A stretch of 64,000 nucleotides of DNA from Ctena decussata (Eukaryota; Mollusca; Bivalvia; Lucinida; Lucinidae), in contig OZ022506.1 in assembly GCA_963989385.1 (NCBI GenBank), forward strand, positions 63,251,434-63,315,433, in the 5' to 3' direction. Made by a program: the position numbers and the translations under genes. Shown here one piece after another: positions 45,918 to 58,520 of this stretch. The notes beneath the pieces are model-generated. The model made no database searches, had not been told where the DNA came from, and saw only the letters and a list, made by a program, of their open reading frames with translations. How positions within the stretch are numbered: position 1 is the stretch's first letter; every line of letters begins with the position of its first letter.

Positions 45918-46235
45918 TGTACATAGACAATTTTATCATATGACATCGCATCTGAGAGTGTAATAAAGCCATGCACTAAAACGATAATCAAATGGAGGAT
46001 AAATAAGCAAACTACGTCGTAACGTTATGCGTTGACGACAATAAAAACGTCACTTTTTCTAATAGGGAAATCGTGACGTTTTAGTGCAAAATTTGCTAAT
46101 AAAATGTAAGCTAGTGTCATATGATAAATAGAATCGTGCATTCGTTATTTTGTATTATTGAATAGCCTCGCATCTTGTCTTTTTCTCCAACTCGTTTAAT
46201 AAATTCAATAGCACATGAGCAATCATGTATAGCAC
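45918..46235 (-). mobile_element. MITE family 2, copy 2
   Basis: Inverse-orientation relative of 2636-2995: catatgacatcgcatctgag, acgtcgtaacgttatgcgt and gtttaataaattcaatagc match its complement. Gene C intron 7. Confidence 0.8.
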
Positions 46236-46539
46236 TGGTGGTGGCGGGATAAGTCGAGCAACCACCTTTTTCAAATTTTCACATTAAATGATATTTATCC
46301 AGATACTTGTCCTACTTATTTTACAAAATATTGTTCATTACAATTCAGCATCCCCCTGCTGAATCAATATAGTCATACCAAGACTCACCAAACGGCTTAA
46401 GTTTCATAACAAAGCCAGATGCAATTTACCTTGGTACATGTAACCTTGGCTCCATGATAACAGGGTATACAACTGTCGCTTTCATCACTATCTAGTATAT
46501 AATGTCTCTGTCTAATGACACTTAAATGCAATCCTTATT

Positions 46540-46563
46540 GGCTTGCCGTCTCGGCGGCAAGCC
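46540..46563. repeat. Perfect short palindrome ggcttgccg
   Basis: ggcttgccg-tctcgg-cggcaagcc, a 9-bp stem, gene C intron 7. Confidence 0.75.
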
Positions 46564-47199
46564 AGTATTCAAGTGGTTTAGTGATACCGAGTTATTTTCG
46601 GAAGAAATGATACGTCACACTTAGTCGGAAAATACCTGGAGAGTGTGTACTGCAGTGTTTATATATAGCAATAGCGCAAAGCATTAGCTTTTCCAAAAAT
46701 CATGCAGCGGCGTCGCGAAAAATAGGCCTTACGGCATCGCATAATCTGACTGGTCAGAGCAGCCGGCACACTGTCCAGCGCCGGTGCCTTCATGGGATCT
46801 GATCAGTCTTTTCGGCATAAATATTCTTCATGATGATCCATGATGCAGACATCTTTCATGCTGAGGATATACTGATAAGACTGCGCTTATGCCGGAGTGG
46901 GCTGATATGTGTATCTGTAAAAACTGAAAGAGCAGAGTTCAAATTTATTGTTAAGATTTAGAAACAAGCGGTTTTGAAGATTTTCTTCCCTTATCACATT
47001 AACTGAAAAAATGTATTCCATCTAGCTAAGGTTTATAGTTTCAAAGTCTCATTTTGTTGTACAACATCACAGTACATACATGTTTATATACAGACGTATA
47101 AAAATACACCAAACCATTTTGTACAGAATTATAAGAGACTATGTACATTATGCATTACATATAGATTTATCTTATCACCGCGGATAAAGGCTCCACAGA

Positions 47200-47201
47200 G
47201 G

Positions 47202-47225
<24 letters not shown>
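47200..47225 (+). repeat. (AAT)n microsatellite
   Basis: Eight or so taa/aat units, then an A run. Gene C intron 7. Confidence 0.9.
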
Positions 47226-47232
<7 letters not shown>

Positions 47233-48746
47233 TACAGCGAACATTGAATATTTTTTCTACTTACGTACTGCATCCATGGTGCCAGAGTACAGTCACTTCC
47301 TAAAAACTACACACTGGAATCAATGGTTTCCCCCTCCTCAGCCACACGGCGCATGAATTTACCAAAAGCGGCACAGTCAGGTACAGAGAAAAATGTGGCG
47401 GAAACCAATGTCCAAGCAGCATGCTCCCCTGCACCGACTTTGTGCACCGTAATACATGCTCCGTGAGGATGAAAAGAAACACTTTGGAAAAAAAAGTCTA
47501 CTATGTGGGAAAAAAATCAGACAGTTAAACGAATAAATATGCTGGAAGTAAACAGAATTTCCGCCGTGTGCATCTAAGATACGCATTACAATAAATGTGT
47601 GGCTTAATTGCTTAATATGTAGAACTGACCGTGTTATGTATGTAAAAGTCGGTAATGTCGGTGGGTACTTAACGCTTACGCATTGCAAGTTTATGTACAC
47701 ATTTTTAGCATCTGATAAATTTCCTTTTGGCCATCAACATGTTCATGAATAGCCTGAACAATGATACAGAAAAAGGGAACAATTCAGAGTTGTTAACATT
47801 TGAAACTCAGAATTGTTAAAATTTGAAACTGTTAGGGATTCATCGACAGCTTTATGGCAAGGGAGGGGTTGGTTGGTTGGTGCGATGATGCTGGGTATAA
47901 CTTCCAGTGCCGGGGCGTCCTACTTATTTGGATTATAGTAAAACAAGGGCCTACTGTGCTTGCGGTAGGTGCGGGTTGGGGTGTGTGGACAGTTTTCTTA
48001 CTTTTATAACACTCTCTAATGTTGCCTTCTTAGTTCAGCTATACAATATTTACGCTCAACGACGATTTCCTTAGATGAACCTATACTGGGCTGACGATGT
48101 TCATACATCCACGAACAACACACATTCATGCAATTTTACGCGTAAGCAACGTCACGGATAGTTCAAATAGATGATTGGCCGACGTAACGATTGATATACG
48201 TCATGTCATAGTGACGGCTGCTGTACTTCATTACCGAACACGTAACTATTATTCGTCCTTTGCTTGGCGTTTAATTAGTCAGAACTTCACGAATGAGTAA
48301 ACAAAACTGATGTAAAAACATAGCATAAATATAAAAGATTAATTTCATTTGTCGGGAGTTCATGGAAATACGAACGCAATAGGTTCCGTGCTTTGTTGTT
48401 CCCACATGGTGTAAAGCAAGTTATTGTCAAAACAATAACAGCATGCATTTTCTTCTCAGAGTGTCAAAGTTTTGTTCCAGTCACTGCCACTGATGCCACT
48501 TAAACAAAAAATGAACTTCAGTAAATATTAATTCATTTATGCTTTTGATGCCAATTTCAGATGTGCCAAGATTCCATAGACATGGGTTTGAAACAGTCTT
48601 TCCTAAAATTTTGATTCAGACTAAATTTGACTCAACAGCCATAAAGAAAAGATTTGAAATAGGTCCATATAGTTATTTAACTTGAGGCATGCCTAAAACG
48701 GCCGGCCAAAACGTTGGAAAACTATTTTTTGTTGTCGTTGTCGTTG

Positions 48747-48748
<2 letters not shown>

Positions 48749-48796
<48 letters not shown>
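48749..48796 (+). repeat. (GT)n microsatellite
   Basis: About 22 gt units after gttgtcgttgtcgttgttg. The Val/Cys-rich ORF across it is an artefact of the repeat. Gene C intron 7. Confidence 0.95.
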
Positions 48797-49599
48797 CCTC
48801 AATTTGTTTTTCAAATTAATTCTACACTTGTTTTTACCTTACACCCGTGGACAATGCCACCATTCAAGAAGTTAGAAATTAAAAATACTTTGCTAAATAA
48901 AAGTAAGCAACAGAAAGTGCACTAACAATCGGGGTCACTTCAATAACAACTCATGAAAATTTCACTGTTTTAGCTGTACAAGCCTTCCTTTTAAAAGGAA
49001 ATTTTATTTTAATCTTGTTTAGCTCAAATATTGGCTTCACACTCGCGCACTTTCTGTGCCAGAACCGAATGTGTGAGCAGAAATAAACGAAGTTTTTTTT
49101 CAGCATAGTTGACAAATACATTCTAAGTCCCAGCGAAAAATAAAGCGGATCTATATACTGTAAATATAAAGATGAGCATGGCTGTGTATTTCTGTATAAC
49201 CTAAGTGTTCGTTTGCTAATCAGAATTTAATGTTGGACGAACTTGTATTTAGGTTCAGCTACTAACAGCTATATAAATGGCAGATATGAAATCTCATCTA
49301 GGTGAGTAAGAACATTTTCCGGGGAAGCAACTCTGGCATTTTTATGTTTGCCTCACTCCTCAATGGAAGTCAACTCTTAAACAGAAGAAATAGCTTCGTC
49401 AGGATCAGATTCGTTCCTAACCTTTAAGAGTCAAACTTATTTTGCAATGGCTATATTGTCCAGTAAAGCAAACAGGAAATCATTAAAGTGTTTCCCTTTT
49501 TACAAAATTGCGGAAAAAATGAAAGTGGTAATTAGAAAATAAAGAGAGCTGGCCAAATTGACATTGCGTTCAAATGGGTATCAAAAGCCTTATAAAATA

Positions 49600-49662
49600 C
49601 TTAAGGACAAAAGTTCTTAACGGATGTTAGATTAACATCCGTGCAGAACTTTTGTCCTTAAG
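49600..49662. repeat. Perfect hairpin next to gene C exon 7 donor
   Basis: cttaaggacaaaagttct...ggatgtta pairs with taacatcc...agaacttttgtccttaag. The nearer arm begins at the tenth base of intron 7. Confidence 0.9.
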
Positions 49663-49671
49663 TTTACTTAC

Positions 49672-49878
49672 CTACAGAGAAAGGAATATTAGCATCATTT
49701 TTCACCATCTTTCCCGCATCGTCAATAAACCTTCCCGGATTAAATGTTTCTGGGTTAGTCCAATACTTCGGGTCGTGGCTGGCAGAGTAAAGAAGGGGTA
49801 TTATCACGGCTCCCTGAGGAACTTTGAAGCCTTGAATTTCTGTTTCTCTCATTGTTCTGTGCGGCGTCGATAAAGGTA
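49672..49878 (-). CDS. Gene C exon 7
   Basis: 207 nt. Acceptor ttggtttcag, donor gtag|gtaagt. It encodes VPLSTPHRTMRETEIQ through FNPGRF to PFSV. It is bracketed by two perfect hairpins: one starting at intron base 10 downstream, another about 46 nt upstream. Confidence 0.93.
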
Positions 49879-49923
49879 CTGAAACCAAAAAAGTTGATGA
49901 ATGTTTGAATGAAACATACCCAA

Positions 49924-50013
49924 TGAACGGCCTCTAAACCATTAAAGTGAGGTTTATTTTTAGATTATACATGATCTAAAATAAACCTCATTTCATTGGT
50001 TTAAAGGCCGTTC
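49924..50013. mobile_element. Palindromic element upstream of gene C exon 7
   Basis: tgaacggcctctaaacc...gaggtttatttttagat mirrors atctaaaataaacctc...ggtttaaaggccgttca. It starts 46 bp from the exon. Confidence 0.88.
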
Positions 50014-50074
50014 ACGTGAGGTAAACATTATGCAATTATTGACATTTATTGCAGTGGACATGAAGTGTTATTGA

Positions 50075-50342
50075 GTAGTAAATTTCATACTGCCCGACGC
50101 GAAGTGAACAGTATGGTCATGTAGGGACAGTCAGTTAACCTAACGACACTGTTCCTGAGCAGGCTTAGACTTTCCTAAGCGGTTAACCAGTATTAAGTGC
50201 ACTTACTTTCACCAGTAACTGACAACTACCCTACTTGAATCAGCAGAAGGAGAAATTAAAGTAAGTGGCCGGACCGGGTATCGACCCCAGGACCTCTGGC
50301 TTATAAGTCAGGTGCCCTACCGACTGCGCTACGCGGCCCTGC
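50075..50342 (-). mobile_element. tRNA-derived SINE family A, copy 1
   Basis: Minus-strand head ggccgcgtagcgcagtcggt ... ggggtcgatacccggtc (A and B boxes), then a body shared with 60848-61112 (gtgcacttactttcacc, aggcttagactttccta on +). Gene C intron 6. Confidence 0.85.
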
Positions 50343-50726
50343 CTAAAATACCGATTATGGCATCTATCGCAGATATGGTAGAACGAAGAACTAATACTTT
50401 GTGCTTCGCTGAGAAACATTAATATTTTCAATGCATAACTGCTTTGATGCTAAGTACAACAAGCATGTTTATTCTGTAAATCCAAAGCATTTTCAGAACG
50501 ATCTATATAACTTACATGCACTGATAATGAGCATACGTCTATGCGTGCTCACACAAGGATATAGTTTAAGGTGATTAGGATACTTTATGAATTCTTCCCC
50601 ATGTTTTGCAAAGGTGAACATTTTTGTGACGTTCTGTTTAAAACCTTTATTCATTGGATCTGCGTTTAAAGGAAAGCAACTCTCTCTGAAGGCCTAATTA
50701 TTTCCTTTAACAGACAAGTCCATTAA

Positions 50727-50756
50727 CGAGCCGCGTCATGTCAAAACCAACAAATT
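50727..50756 (+). mobile_element. Palindromic MITE family 1, single-end fragment
   Basis: Only cgagccgcgtcatgtcaaaa and ccaacaaa remain, with no partner arm nearby. Gene C intron 6. Confidence 0.6.
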
Positions 50757-50916
50757 TAAAGAGTAACTACACTTCAGGAAATTCTCTTAAGAGTTGAATT
50801 TCATTCAGAATGGAGACAAAAATGAAACTTAGAAAATAAAAAATTCGTCGGAAGTCTAGCCTCTCAGGAATACCAAAATAAAAAAATGCTATTTCTAAAA
50901 AAGGAAAAACGCCTAC

Positions 50917-51010
50917 CAATGCTAGAAAGCCTTTGAGTTTCCATGATTGTGGCATCAATGTACGGAAGTTTTGTCCTATCGGCGTACTCTATTGGTTTGT
51001 CTCCAATAAC
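50917..51010 (-). CDS. Gene C exon 6 (K-helix ExxR)
   Basis: 94 nt. Acceptor aatctttag, donor g|gtaggc. It encodes YIDATIMETQRLSSI with E-T-Q-R as the ExxR pair. Confidence 0.92.
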
Positions 51011-51183
51011 CTAAAGATTAGATAAATTACAGGTGATGAACAGCATTGTGCAAAATGGCAATTCCTAGCTGTGCATGCTCAGGTCAGCATGTACACATAG
51101 TCAGCGACGGCCAGTTACGTCATTAGCATCCGGCTTCTGACAAATTGATCAAAGTACACATTTGCGGGCAATCATAACATAAT

Positions 51184-51430
51184 TGAGCCGTGGACACGAC
51201 ATTACCAGCAATGTGGTTGTGCGCCCAGCGCAGACTCAGATCAGCCTAGGCATCTGCCCAGTTTGATCAGACTCTACTTTAGGTGCTTAAAGGGTAGCTA
51301 AGGGTCCAAGCTACCCCTTTGCGGGCAGCGAAGATTCTGATTAGACTGGGCGGGTACCTAGGCTGATCTGAGTCTGCGCTGGGCGCACAACCGCACAATC
51401 AGATTGTTGGTTTTCTCGTGTCGCGGCTCA
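51184..51430. mobile_element. Palindromic MITE family 1, copy 14
   Basis: Full copy, tgagccgtggacacgac to cgtgtcgcggctca, gene C intron 5. Confidence 0.9.
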
Positions 51431-51559
51431 ATTAAATTTGTAATGCCGAGATGTCTTTTTATTAAAGAGACTGCATAAACCAAATGCATTCACATTGTTT
51501 TGCCATACAAGTGGTCCTTTCTAATGTTGTTGATACTGCAAATTGTTTTGACCGACCAT

Positions 51560-51863
51560 ATCACAATTAATTATGAAGTCACTGTTTTTCAGTGGATAAC
51601 GTCTTTTCATAAAAATCGTACGACCACACGTGTAATACCATTTTGGCGCGTACACGTAACGTCATTGGCAACGTCTATGTCAACAATGCGTTTTCTTATT
51701 GAAATAATGTTCAGTTTGATAGCGTTAAAATCCCATTTTAAAGGGTCATGTGATAAAAAAAATCTTACACTCGTGGTCATTTGATATGAAATTTATGAAA
51801 TTCGCCGAAGGCTCGTTTCATAAATTTCAAATGAAATGACCATTCGTGTAAGATTCTCTTTAT
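51560..51863 (-). mobile_element. MITE family 4, copy 3
   Basis: Inverse orientation: ttcagtggataacgtct, gacaacgtctatgtcaac-like and tcgccgaaggctcgtttcat. Gene C intron 5. Confidence 0.82.
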
Positions 51864-52463
51864 AAGTTGAAACATGTTTAGTCCTTGTTTTGCAAAATAA
51901 ACAGCTTTTCTATACGTGGCTGGTTCCTCTTTTATTGGCAGAACCAGTTCTGCTGGTGGCGTTTTGGGGATTTTCAAACGTACAATATCTAAGATTCTGA
52001 TCTCTGGAAAAAAGAAAACTGAACGACGTACAATTTCGATAATGGTACATGTACGTGCTGCTGACGTACATGTAGGTTTTAAGACGTGATAGTTGCCTAG
52101 GTATAACCTATGCGTTACGTTTTGTGTACAAAAATAAATAAATGGACTGTACATGCTGTGACAAGGCTGCATTCGTGCCCAGGTTGCTCAAATGATCGAA
52201 GGTGCACTTACGCCTAATCACTTTGCTAAGAACTTGGTATCCATTGCTATTACACTTAAAGAGCAACGTATATACACAGATACAAATTCAACATGAGTTT
52301 GGCTTCTAATGATGGACCGGCTTAACGCATACGCCAACAGTGACGACTTAAAGCGGTCTGACTACCAATGGTGTCTAGCTAGGCCCAATACATACACATG
52401 TTAGACTGTGTGACTGCACAAGCCGACCTGAGCCGGCGTTGGTCGCATATTTCACATGGCCCC

Positions 52464-52604
52464 AAGGTTATAAAACTTGAGTACATTCTCAAACTCAAAA
52501 TAAAGCATACTGATTGGCTGCTTCCGAGCATGTGCTCGGAAGCAGCCAATCAGTGTGCTTTATTTTGAGTTTGAGATTGTTCTCAAGTTTTATAACCTCG
52601 AACC
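52464..52604. mobile_element. Palindromic MITE family 3, full copy
   Basis: Nearly perfect palindrome, aaggttataaaacttgagta to tctcaagttttataacctcg, centred on gagcatgtgctc. Gene C intron 5. Confidence 0.9.
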
Positions 52605-53380
52605 ATGGTCTCTGTTAGTGTGTCGTAGCTCAGCTAGATGAAATGAGGCTTACGTTGGTTTTTATCAAAATCCTCTACCAAACTGATCAATGGACTTAAG
52701 CTTTTGCTCAGTTGTACGGACTGTTTATTTATGACCACGTAGCTTGTCTGTTATTCATATCATGAGGACGTGTCGATCTTTAAGGCTGTTACATAATCCA
52801 CTGGCATTATTGTTTTAATAATTACATTCCCTTAAATTTTCTTTAGATAAACCTATTTCAGAGAACAACAGTATATACTTCCATGAACAACAGTCGGTCA
52901 CTTACTTTGTACATGACCCATTGTGTTCATACTTCCATGGACATCGGAAAAATGGAATTTATTTCTTAAGTAAATAGCTGTCATTAGTCGTCATTAATAA
53001 TCATTTTAGACGGAAAGAAACAGATCCGATATATACTCATTTCAGGTAGCAATAAGACATCGTTGTACGAAATCAAGTGCGTGCATAGTAACAGCTCACT
53101 GTCACACTGTCGTTGACGTCATTATTATTTTTTAATAAAGAAAATTCTCATTTACATAATTTCTACAAATTTTTGAAGTGAGGTATATTGCCCGGTCATT
53201 GATATATCAGAATGTCATGGCCTTTTACTTATAACCTAAAGCAACGAATAATCGAATAATCATTTCACAATATCATGAATGCACTTTTGTGGCTTTGGTT
53301 TTTGTCGACGGGCTATGTGCTCTTTTTTGAATTTTAACAAATACTTGATAAAAAAAATGTACAAAATGCTTTCGGCTGAC

Positions 53381-53517
53381 CTGTTCTATTTCTTCCTGAC
53401 ATTTCCTCTGTACGTCCGGGTATTCGATCATGAAGAGTAGAGCCCAGTCTAGGGTAGTAGTTGTGGTTTCAGAGCCAGCCAAAAAGAGATCCTGAATCAC
53501 ACGTAACATGTTACCTT
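53381..53517 (-). CDS. Gene C exon 5 (I-helix)
   Basis: 137 nt. Acceptor aatattccag, donor gaacag|gtcagc. It encodes [19 protein letters not shown], with the I-helix Thr pair intact. Confidence 0.94.
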
Positions 53518-53859
53518 CTGGAATTATTAATATAGACAAAACTTTCTAATAGGCAAAGTGCTAAAACAGTATCATTTGTTTGTCGAAGGTACGACGGGCT
53601 TCTCACTGTCACTACCATTAGGGCCGTAGGTCTATGGGAAACGTTTACCTTTATTTACTTTCGACATTAGAGACAGTGACTTTTGCTCAAATGGATATAT
53701 GAAAACAAAAAAAATTTCGTTATCTGCAATTGAACATCAGTGTATGTAAATATAGTAAATGATCAGGAATTAATGCAATCAGATCCATTTGCTCGCCCTT
53801 AAAACCGAAAGGGAAAGAAGAATATTCATAAACTGACAAGAGTCCGCATAAAGCACGCA

Positions 53860-54270
53860 CGGTAAACCGAATGAACAGCTCTTTCCCAGACAGGTGGGGA
53901 GGACCGTAACTAATGTTGATAGAACTTGTGGTCCAACCCAACTGCTTGTACTTTTGTGGCAATAAAATATGTTTAAACTCTTTCCCAGACAGGTGGTCAT
54001 TCAGCTACCCCAACTGAAAACAATAGCAAAATCTATTTTTACATATTTTCTACAAAACAAAACAGAAAACAAAGTGGAGAGCTATACAGGTGACCATACA
54101 TGTAACAATGAGGAACTACAGCAGAGGCACCTCCAATAGATTACTGGATCCCTCTGCTTCTGCAGTGGTTTGAAACAGTAGTTAGCTGTTTGGTCCGCAT
54201 GAAGGTTTCCTAACCCATCAGTAAATCATCACAGGAAAAAATAAATCAAAGATAAAATTTATGATGGCTC
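53860..54270. repeat. Second copy of the dispersed repeat
   Basis: Counterpart of 33055-33415 in gene C intron 4. ctctttcccagacaggtgg occurs twice (53880, 53978). Confidence 0.65.
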
Positions 54271-55197
54271 CAAGATGAGGACTCGACAGAAACAACGCAT
54301 TGCGACACCTTGAGATCCCTGGGGTGTCAAACAACCATAGAAACACTGAAGAAATGAAAAGTGCTGTCTAACCCCGAATGGCCAAGACATAACAAACTCC
54401 ACCAACTAGAATAGTTAGCTTAGTGTTTCGCCATTTGAGTCTTCATGCCTGACCATCCGGCGTGCAATCAAAGAGGGAAGCCAAGTAATGAACCATGATT
54501 GGTTTAACTACTGGACATGTAGACTCGAGCATTACATTCAAAGTATATACAAAAAAGATTGTAACGCAGGATAAGTTTTCGGAACTCATCAGAAATATCA
54601 GTCCTATTTAGATTCATCAAGTCTTATCGGATGGCTTTTAAGCTAATTTTAAAAGCAGATTTCAGTAATAATGCAGATGCAAAACTCCTTGATTCTTTTG
54701 TCATGTTTTTATGCCAGTCGCAATGTGGATATTTCTAAATTGCGGTATTAGAGCACGGAGTACACAAAAATTAGATGAATATTTTTGAAAGATTATGCGA
54801 AAGTTCTTGAGGATGAATTGCCATCATGTTCTCTTGCTATTTTTTTTTTTTTTTTTTTGCAAACAGAGGCATTTCGTATTACTTCTTGCTTTCCTCCTCG
54901 GATTAAGCAAACTTTTCAAAATGGAGTCTACTCTTAATGGAAAGAACTTGCTCCCAGGGCAGCAAATGTTTCCCTTTATCAGTTGACACCCATTGAAAAT
55001 AGGTTCCATATTAATTTGACAGAGGTGCTTGCCCTGAAAGGGTACCTATTCACCTTAAGTAACTATTATATTATTCAGCCCCGGATCCAGGGGGTGGGGT
55101 TTGGGGCTTAAGTCCCGCCATCTGGGTCTCTGTGTTATGTATATTATGTAGGCCTCCAGATAATGAATATCTGATGACAGTCTATGTGGTTAAATTA

Positions 55198-55272
55198 AAA
55201 TATATGTTGAGACATCTCATTAGAATCGCCTCGGCGAGGCGATTCTATTGAGTCATCACAACATATATTTCA
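55198..55272. repeat. Near-perfect palindrome centred on cctcggcgagg
   Basis: aatatatgttgagacatctc-attagaatcgcc and its mirror to caacatatatt. Gene C intron 4. Confidence 0.9.
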
Positions 55273-56047
55273 AGACGAAAAAGACATGCTCACAAATTCT
55301 CATCAAATTGACACCTGATTATTTCATATATTTCTAAGCCGCCATCCCTCCCCCTCCCCCCTCCATCCCCCCCCCCCCCACTCCCACAAACAAACACATA
55401 TATCTCGGCACCTTCCAGCCCCACCAGTTATCCAGAGCCCACCCAGTACATGATGGTCTGGATCCAGGCCTGTTATTTTATTCTTAGCGGTAAGTTCAGT
55501 GCACATGTGGAACAAATAAAAGTGATATTGTCTACACTGAAAACATATCGTATCAATTCACTTCGGGCGACAGCACGTCAAATCAAGTAAATGACGTCAC
55601 ACTTTGACGTCATTTTTAAGCTGGAGTATCGCTGATTTGTACGCGACGTAAATCCCACGGCAGCTACAAGCTGCTTTCTTGAATCGCCGATTTCTTTTTA
55701 TTCATCCATGAAAATGACATCTTATACCATTCTTTATGTACACATTGTCCCCAATATTATACCCACTAAACAAGCAGAGCCAAGTAAAAATTATCGAGAA
55801 ATGACTAGGAAAAAAAGTTTTTTTTAAGCGACCTGTTTTTTTTTTTTTTTTTTTTTCGTTATTCTCCTAAACAGGAAAATAAAATATTCTCTTCTTTTAA
55901 GAAAGGTGGGTCTCAAACAGAAAAAAAAATACTTTTTTTTTTCGATGAATACCAAAAACATTTCATTTTTCTCTCATAGGTTGAAATATATTTGGTATCC
56001 CCTCCCCCACCCCCACCCCCACCCCCAAAAAATTCTCTATTCATTAC

Positions 56048-56222
56048 TTGTAAATGTTTCCTTCGTTTCCTCCTTATTTGCTCTAGCAGCCTGTATATAA
56101 AGATCCACAAAATCTCGAATGTTGTTCTCGTCATACGTGTCTTCATGCTCTTTAATTTTCTCTAACATGAAAGTCGTAACATTCGAATTTACTTTGTTTC
56201 GCTGAACATCTGCTTTATCAAT
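56048..56222 (-). CDS. Gene C exon 4
   Basis: 175 nt. Acceptor tctttcag, donor aca a|gtaatg. It encodes MLEKIKEHEDTYDENNIRDF. A palindromic MITE begins 34 bp upstream of the exon (56256). Confidence 0.93.
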
Positions 56223-56255
56223 CTGAAAGATAGAAGGCAAAGTGCGTATCTAAAA

Positions 56256-56495
56256 TGAGCAGCGACACGAGAAAACCAACAAAGTGGTTGTGCGCCCAGC
56301 GCAGACTCAGATCAGTCTGGGCGGATCCGCCCAGACTTTTGAGAGTACTCGCAGTGCGCTTAAAGAATAGCTAAGGATCTAAGCTACCTCCTTGCGAACA
56401 GCGAAGTCTCTGATCTGACTGGGCGGATGTCAAGGCTGATCTGAGTCTGTGCTGGTCGCAACACCACTTTGTTGCTTTTCTCTCGTGGCGGCTCA
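56256..56495. mobile_element. Palindromic MITE family 1, copy 15
   Basis: Full copy, tgagcagcgacacgag to ctcgtggcggctca, gene C intron 3, starting 34 bp from exon 4. Confidence 0.9.
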
Positions 56496-57285
56496 AATGT
56501 TAGGCAATTTATTCTTGTATCCGACCAGAATAAGTCATTTTTTATCATTATTTTTTAAACGTATAATTTCATCATACTGATTTGCTTAAAACTGAATACT
56601 TACAGTCTCAATGCATTTATTGAAAAAGCCCTATGGTGAACCATAAGAACGTTATGTAGTTTATACTTCAATATTTTCATCGGTTCACGAGACGTCACAT
56701 GGAGTTCAGTGACGTCAAAATAAAGCATGGTTCTCTCCAATCTGATTGGACGTAGGCGGCGTTATGACGTCTTTGACGCTGTTCCGCTATTAATAGAAAA
56801 ACTACGTATAAGTCTGTCTTCTTCAACTGCAGTGCCTAATGCAAATTTGTGGTCAAATAATAGAAAAGATAGGAAAAAAGTTAATACATGTATAAGTAAT
56901 GAACTTAAAGACAGGGGTGTACTGTATAAGGAGGCTTTACTTCAACAGTGCCATTCTGTCTCATGATCACATAATATCAAGACCTCCAATCAGCCAATGA
57001 CATTGTCATAAGTTTTAAGTATGGCCCACAGATTGGCTAAAAAAATTTGCAGACCTTTGCCTGTACAGGTAAATATGCTGTGAGATGGGAATCAGACGCC
57101 CAGCAGAGAAATTCTGCCAATATTTTTTTCTGGTGTTTAACAAAATATTAACTACATTGGTCGTTAGCAAACTTTAATGACTTTGCACGTGACCCAATCG
57201 ATAAACATCAGAAAAATGAAATTCATTCCTTAAGTAAACACAAAAGTTGCTGATGGTTTGCAAAAAGAGAATAAAAAATCCTTTT

Positions 57286-57398
57286 CCGTGTTTTAGCGTT
57301 TGCCAAGCCCGAGTGTACATGTATTAACGTGTTGTAGCCCGAACAGCGGTTCGGGCTGCAACATGTTAATACACGAGGGCTTGGGCAAACGTTAAAAC
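57286..57398. mobile_element. Palindromic MITE centred on gaacagcggttc
   Basis: gtgttttagcgtttgccaag / cttgggcaaacgttaaaacac and tgtattaacgtgttgtagcc / ggctgcaacatgttaataca. Gene C intron 3. Confidence 0.88.
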
Positions 57399-58205
57399 AC
57401 TGGAAGAGAATGTTTTATCGTCATTGTTATATACCTTCTTACGGACGCCATCTTGATTCCAGAGCTCTGTAGACAACCCGAAAGCGGGCTTTAGTGGTGT
57501 TTAAGCCCTAACGCACCCGCGTTTTAACAGTTTTGAAGCCCTGTGTCAGCGATTCTGTCGCATTGCGACAATTAAGAATAGAACGAAACCAACGTAAAAT
57601 GCTGTCGATTACAACACGGCTGTTTTCTATAGTAACGTCTCATTAGGTATATAATACTTAAAATAGTGAGAATCCTTAGTTTTAAGAAATGTGGGTCTCA
57701 AATGACAACCTTAAACATTTCCTGTTTGGTATATTTTTAATATTTTTAATTCGAAAACTTTTTTTTTCTCGGAGGGGTGGGGAGAGGTCTTAAGGGTTTG
57801 GACTTGGAGAACGGGTTAATAATATGAAGTCAAGATGTAGCAAAAAATCAGTTATATACTATTGAAAGTAACACATTTCAGTGGAATTTCTTAAGCGTTT
57901 TGGCCACTTTTATCAGCAAATGCGCATTACAAGTGTCACGAGTCCTTTACGGTAAAACAAAACAAAACAAAACAAAAAAAGTTTTTGTAGACTCTAAAAA
58001 GAAAATGGCAACAGACAAAAAGTTGCAATATTTAATATTTTAGCTAGAACTGTCATGCAAATATAAGGATACGCGTTAAGGTGGTGATTTATGGTAAATG
58101 TAAAAATCTGCATAAAACCATAAAAAAGTAACGTATCTCCCTGAAAGTTAGCAGACTTCTTATTTTTGTTGTTCTTTACAGTTTAGAATACAAAATAGAC
58201 TTACT

Positions 58206-58520
58206 TTCGGTGCTGTTTAATTTATTGTGTTCTCAGTTTAATCCTTCTATCATAAAAATAGAAAATAGGTAAAAATAATTGTTAAATGTTTTTCATATAA
58301 TTTGCTCAGTCCGTTGTAACCCGTCTGTTGGACTAAATTATTTAGTTCAATAAAGATAGCTGAGTTGCCATCTATTTGGGAAAGAGCTGCTGACTCGGCT
58401 TATCACTTGTAATTTATTGTTTGTTGGGATGTCTTTGTCAATCTTTCCCTTTGATGTTGGGGATAGGGTTTGGGATCTGATTCAGTCAGTTCCTGAAGTG
58501 TAGTTACTCTTTAAATTTAC
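58206..58520 (+). mobile_element. Truncated 3' tail of the same retroelement
   Basis: Highly similar to about 42882-43195 (gtgctgtttaatttattgtg, agctgctgactcggcttat, gatctgattcagtcagttcc). No coding part. Gene C intron 3. Confidence 0.88.

Noticed and set aside
48689..48925. Plus-strand ORF with Val/Cys repeats
   Set aside because: Translation of the GT microsatellite; no other protein-like content.
50260..50342. Functional tRNA gene on the minus strand
   Set aside because: It has A and B boxes, but the anticodon stem is imperfect and a SINE body shared with another locus follows.
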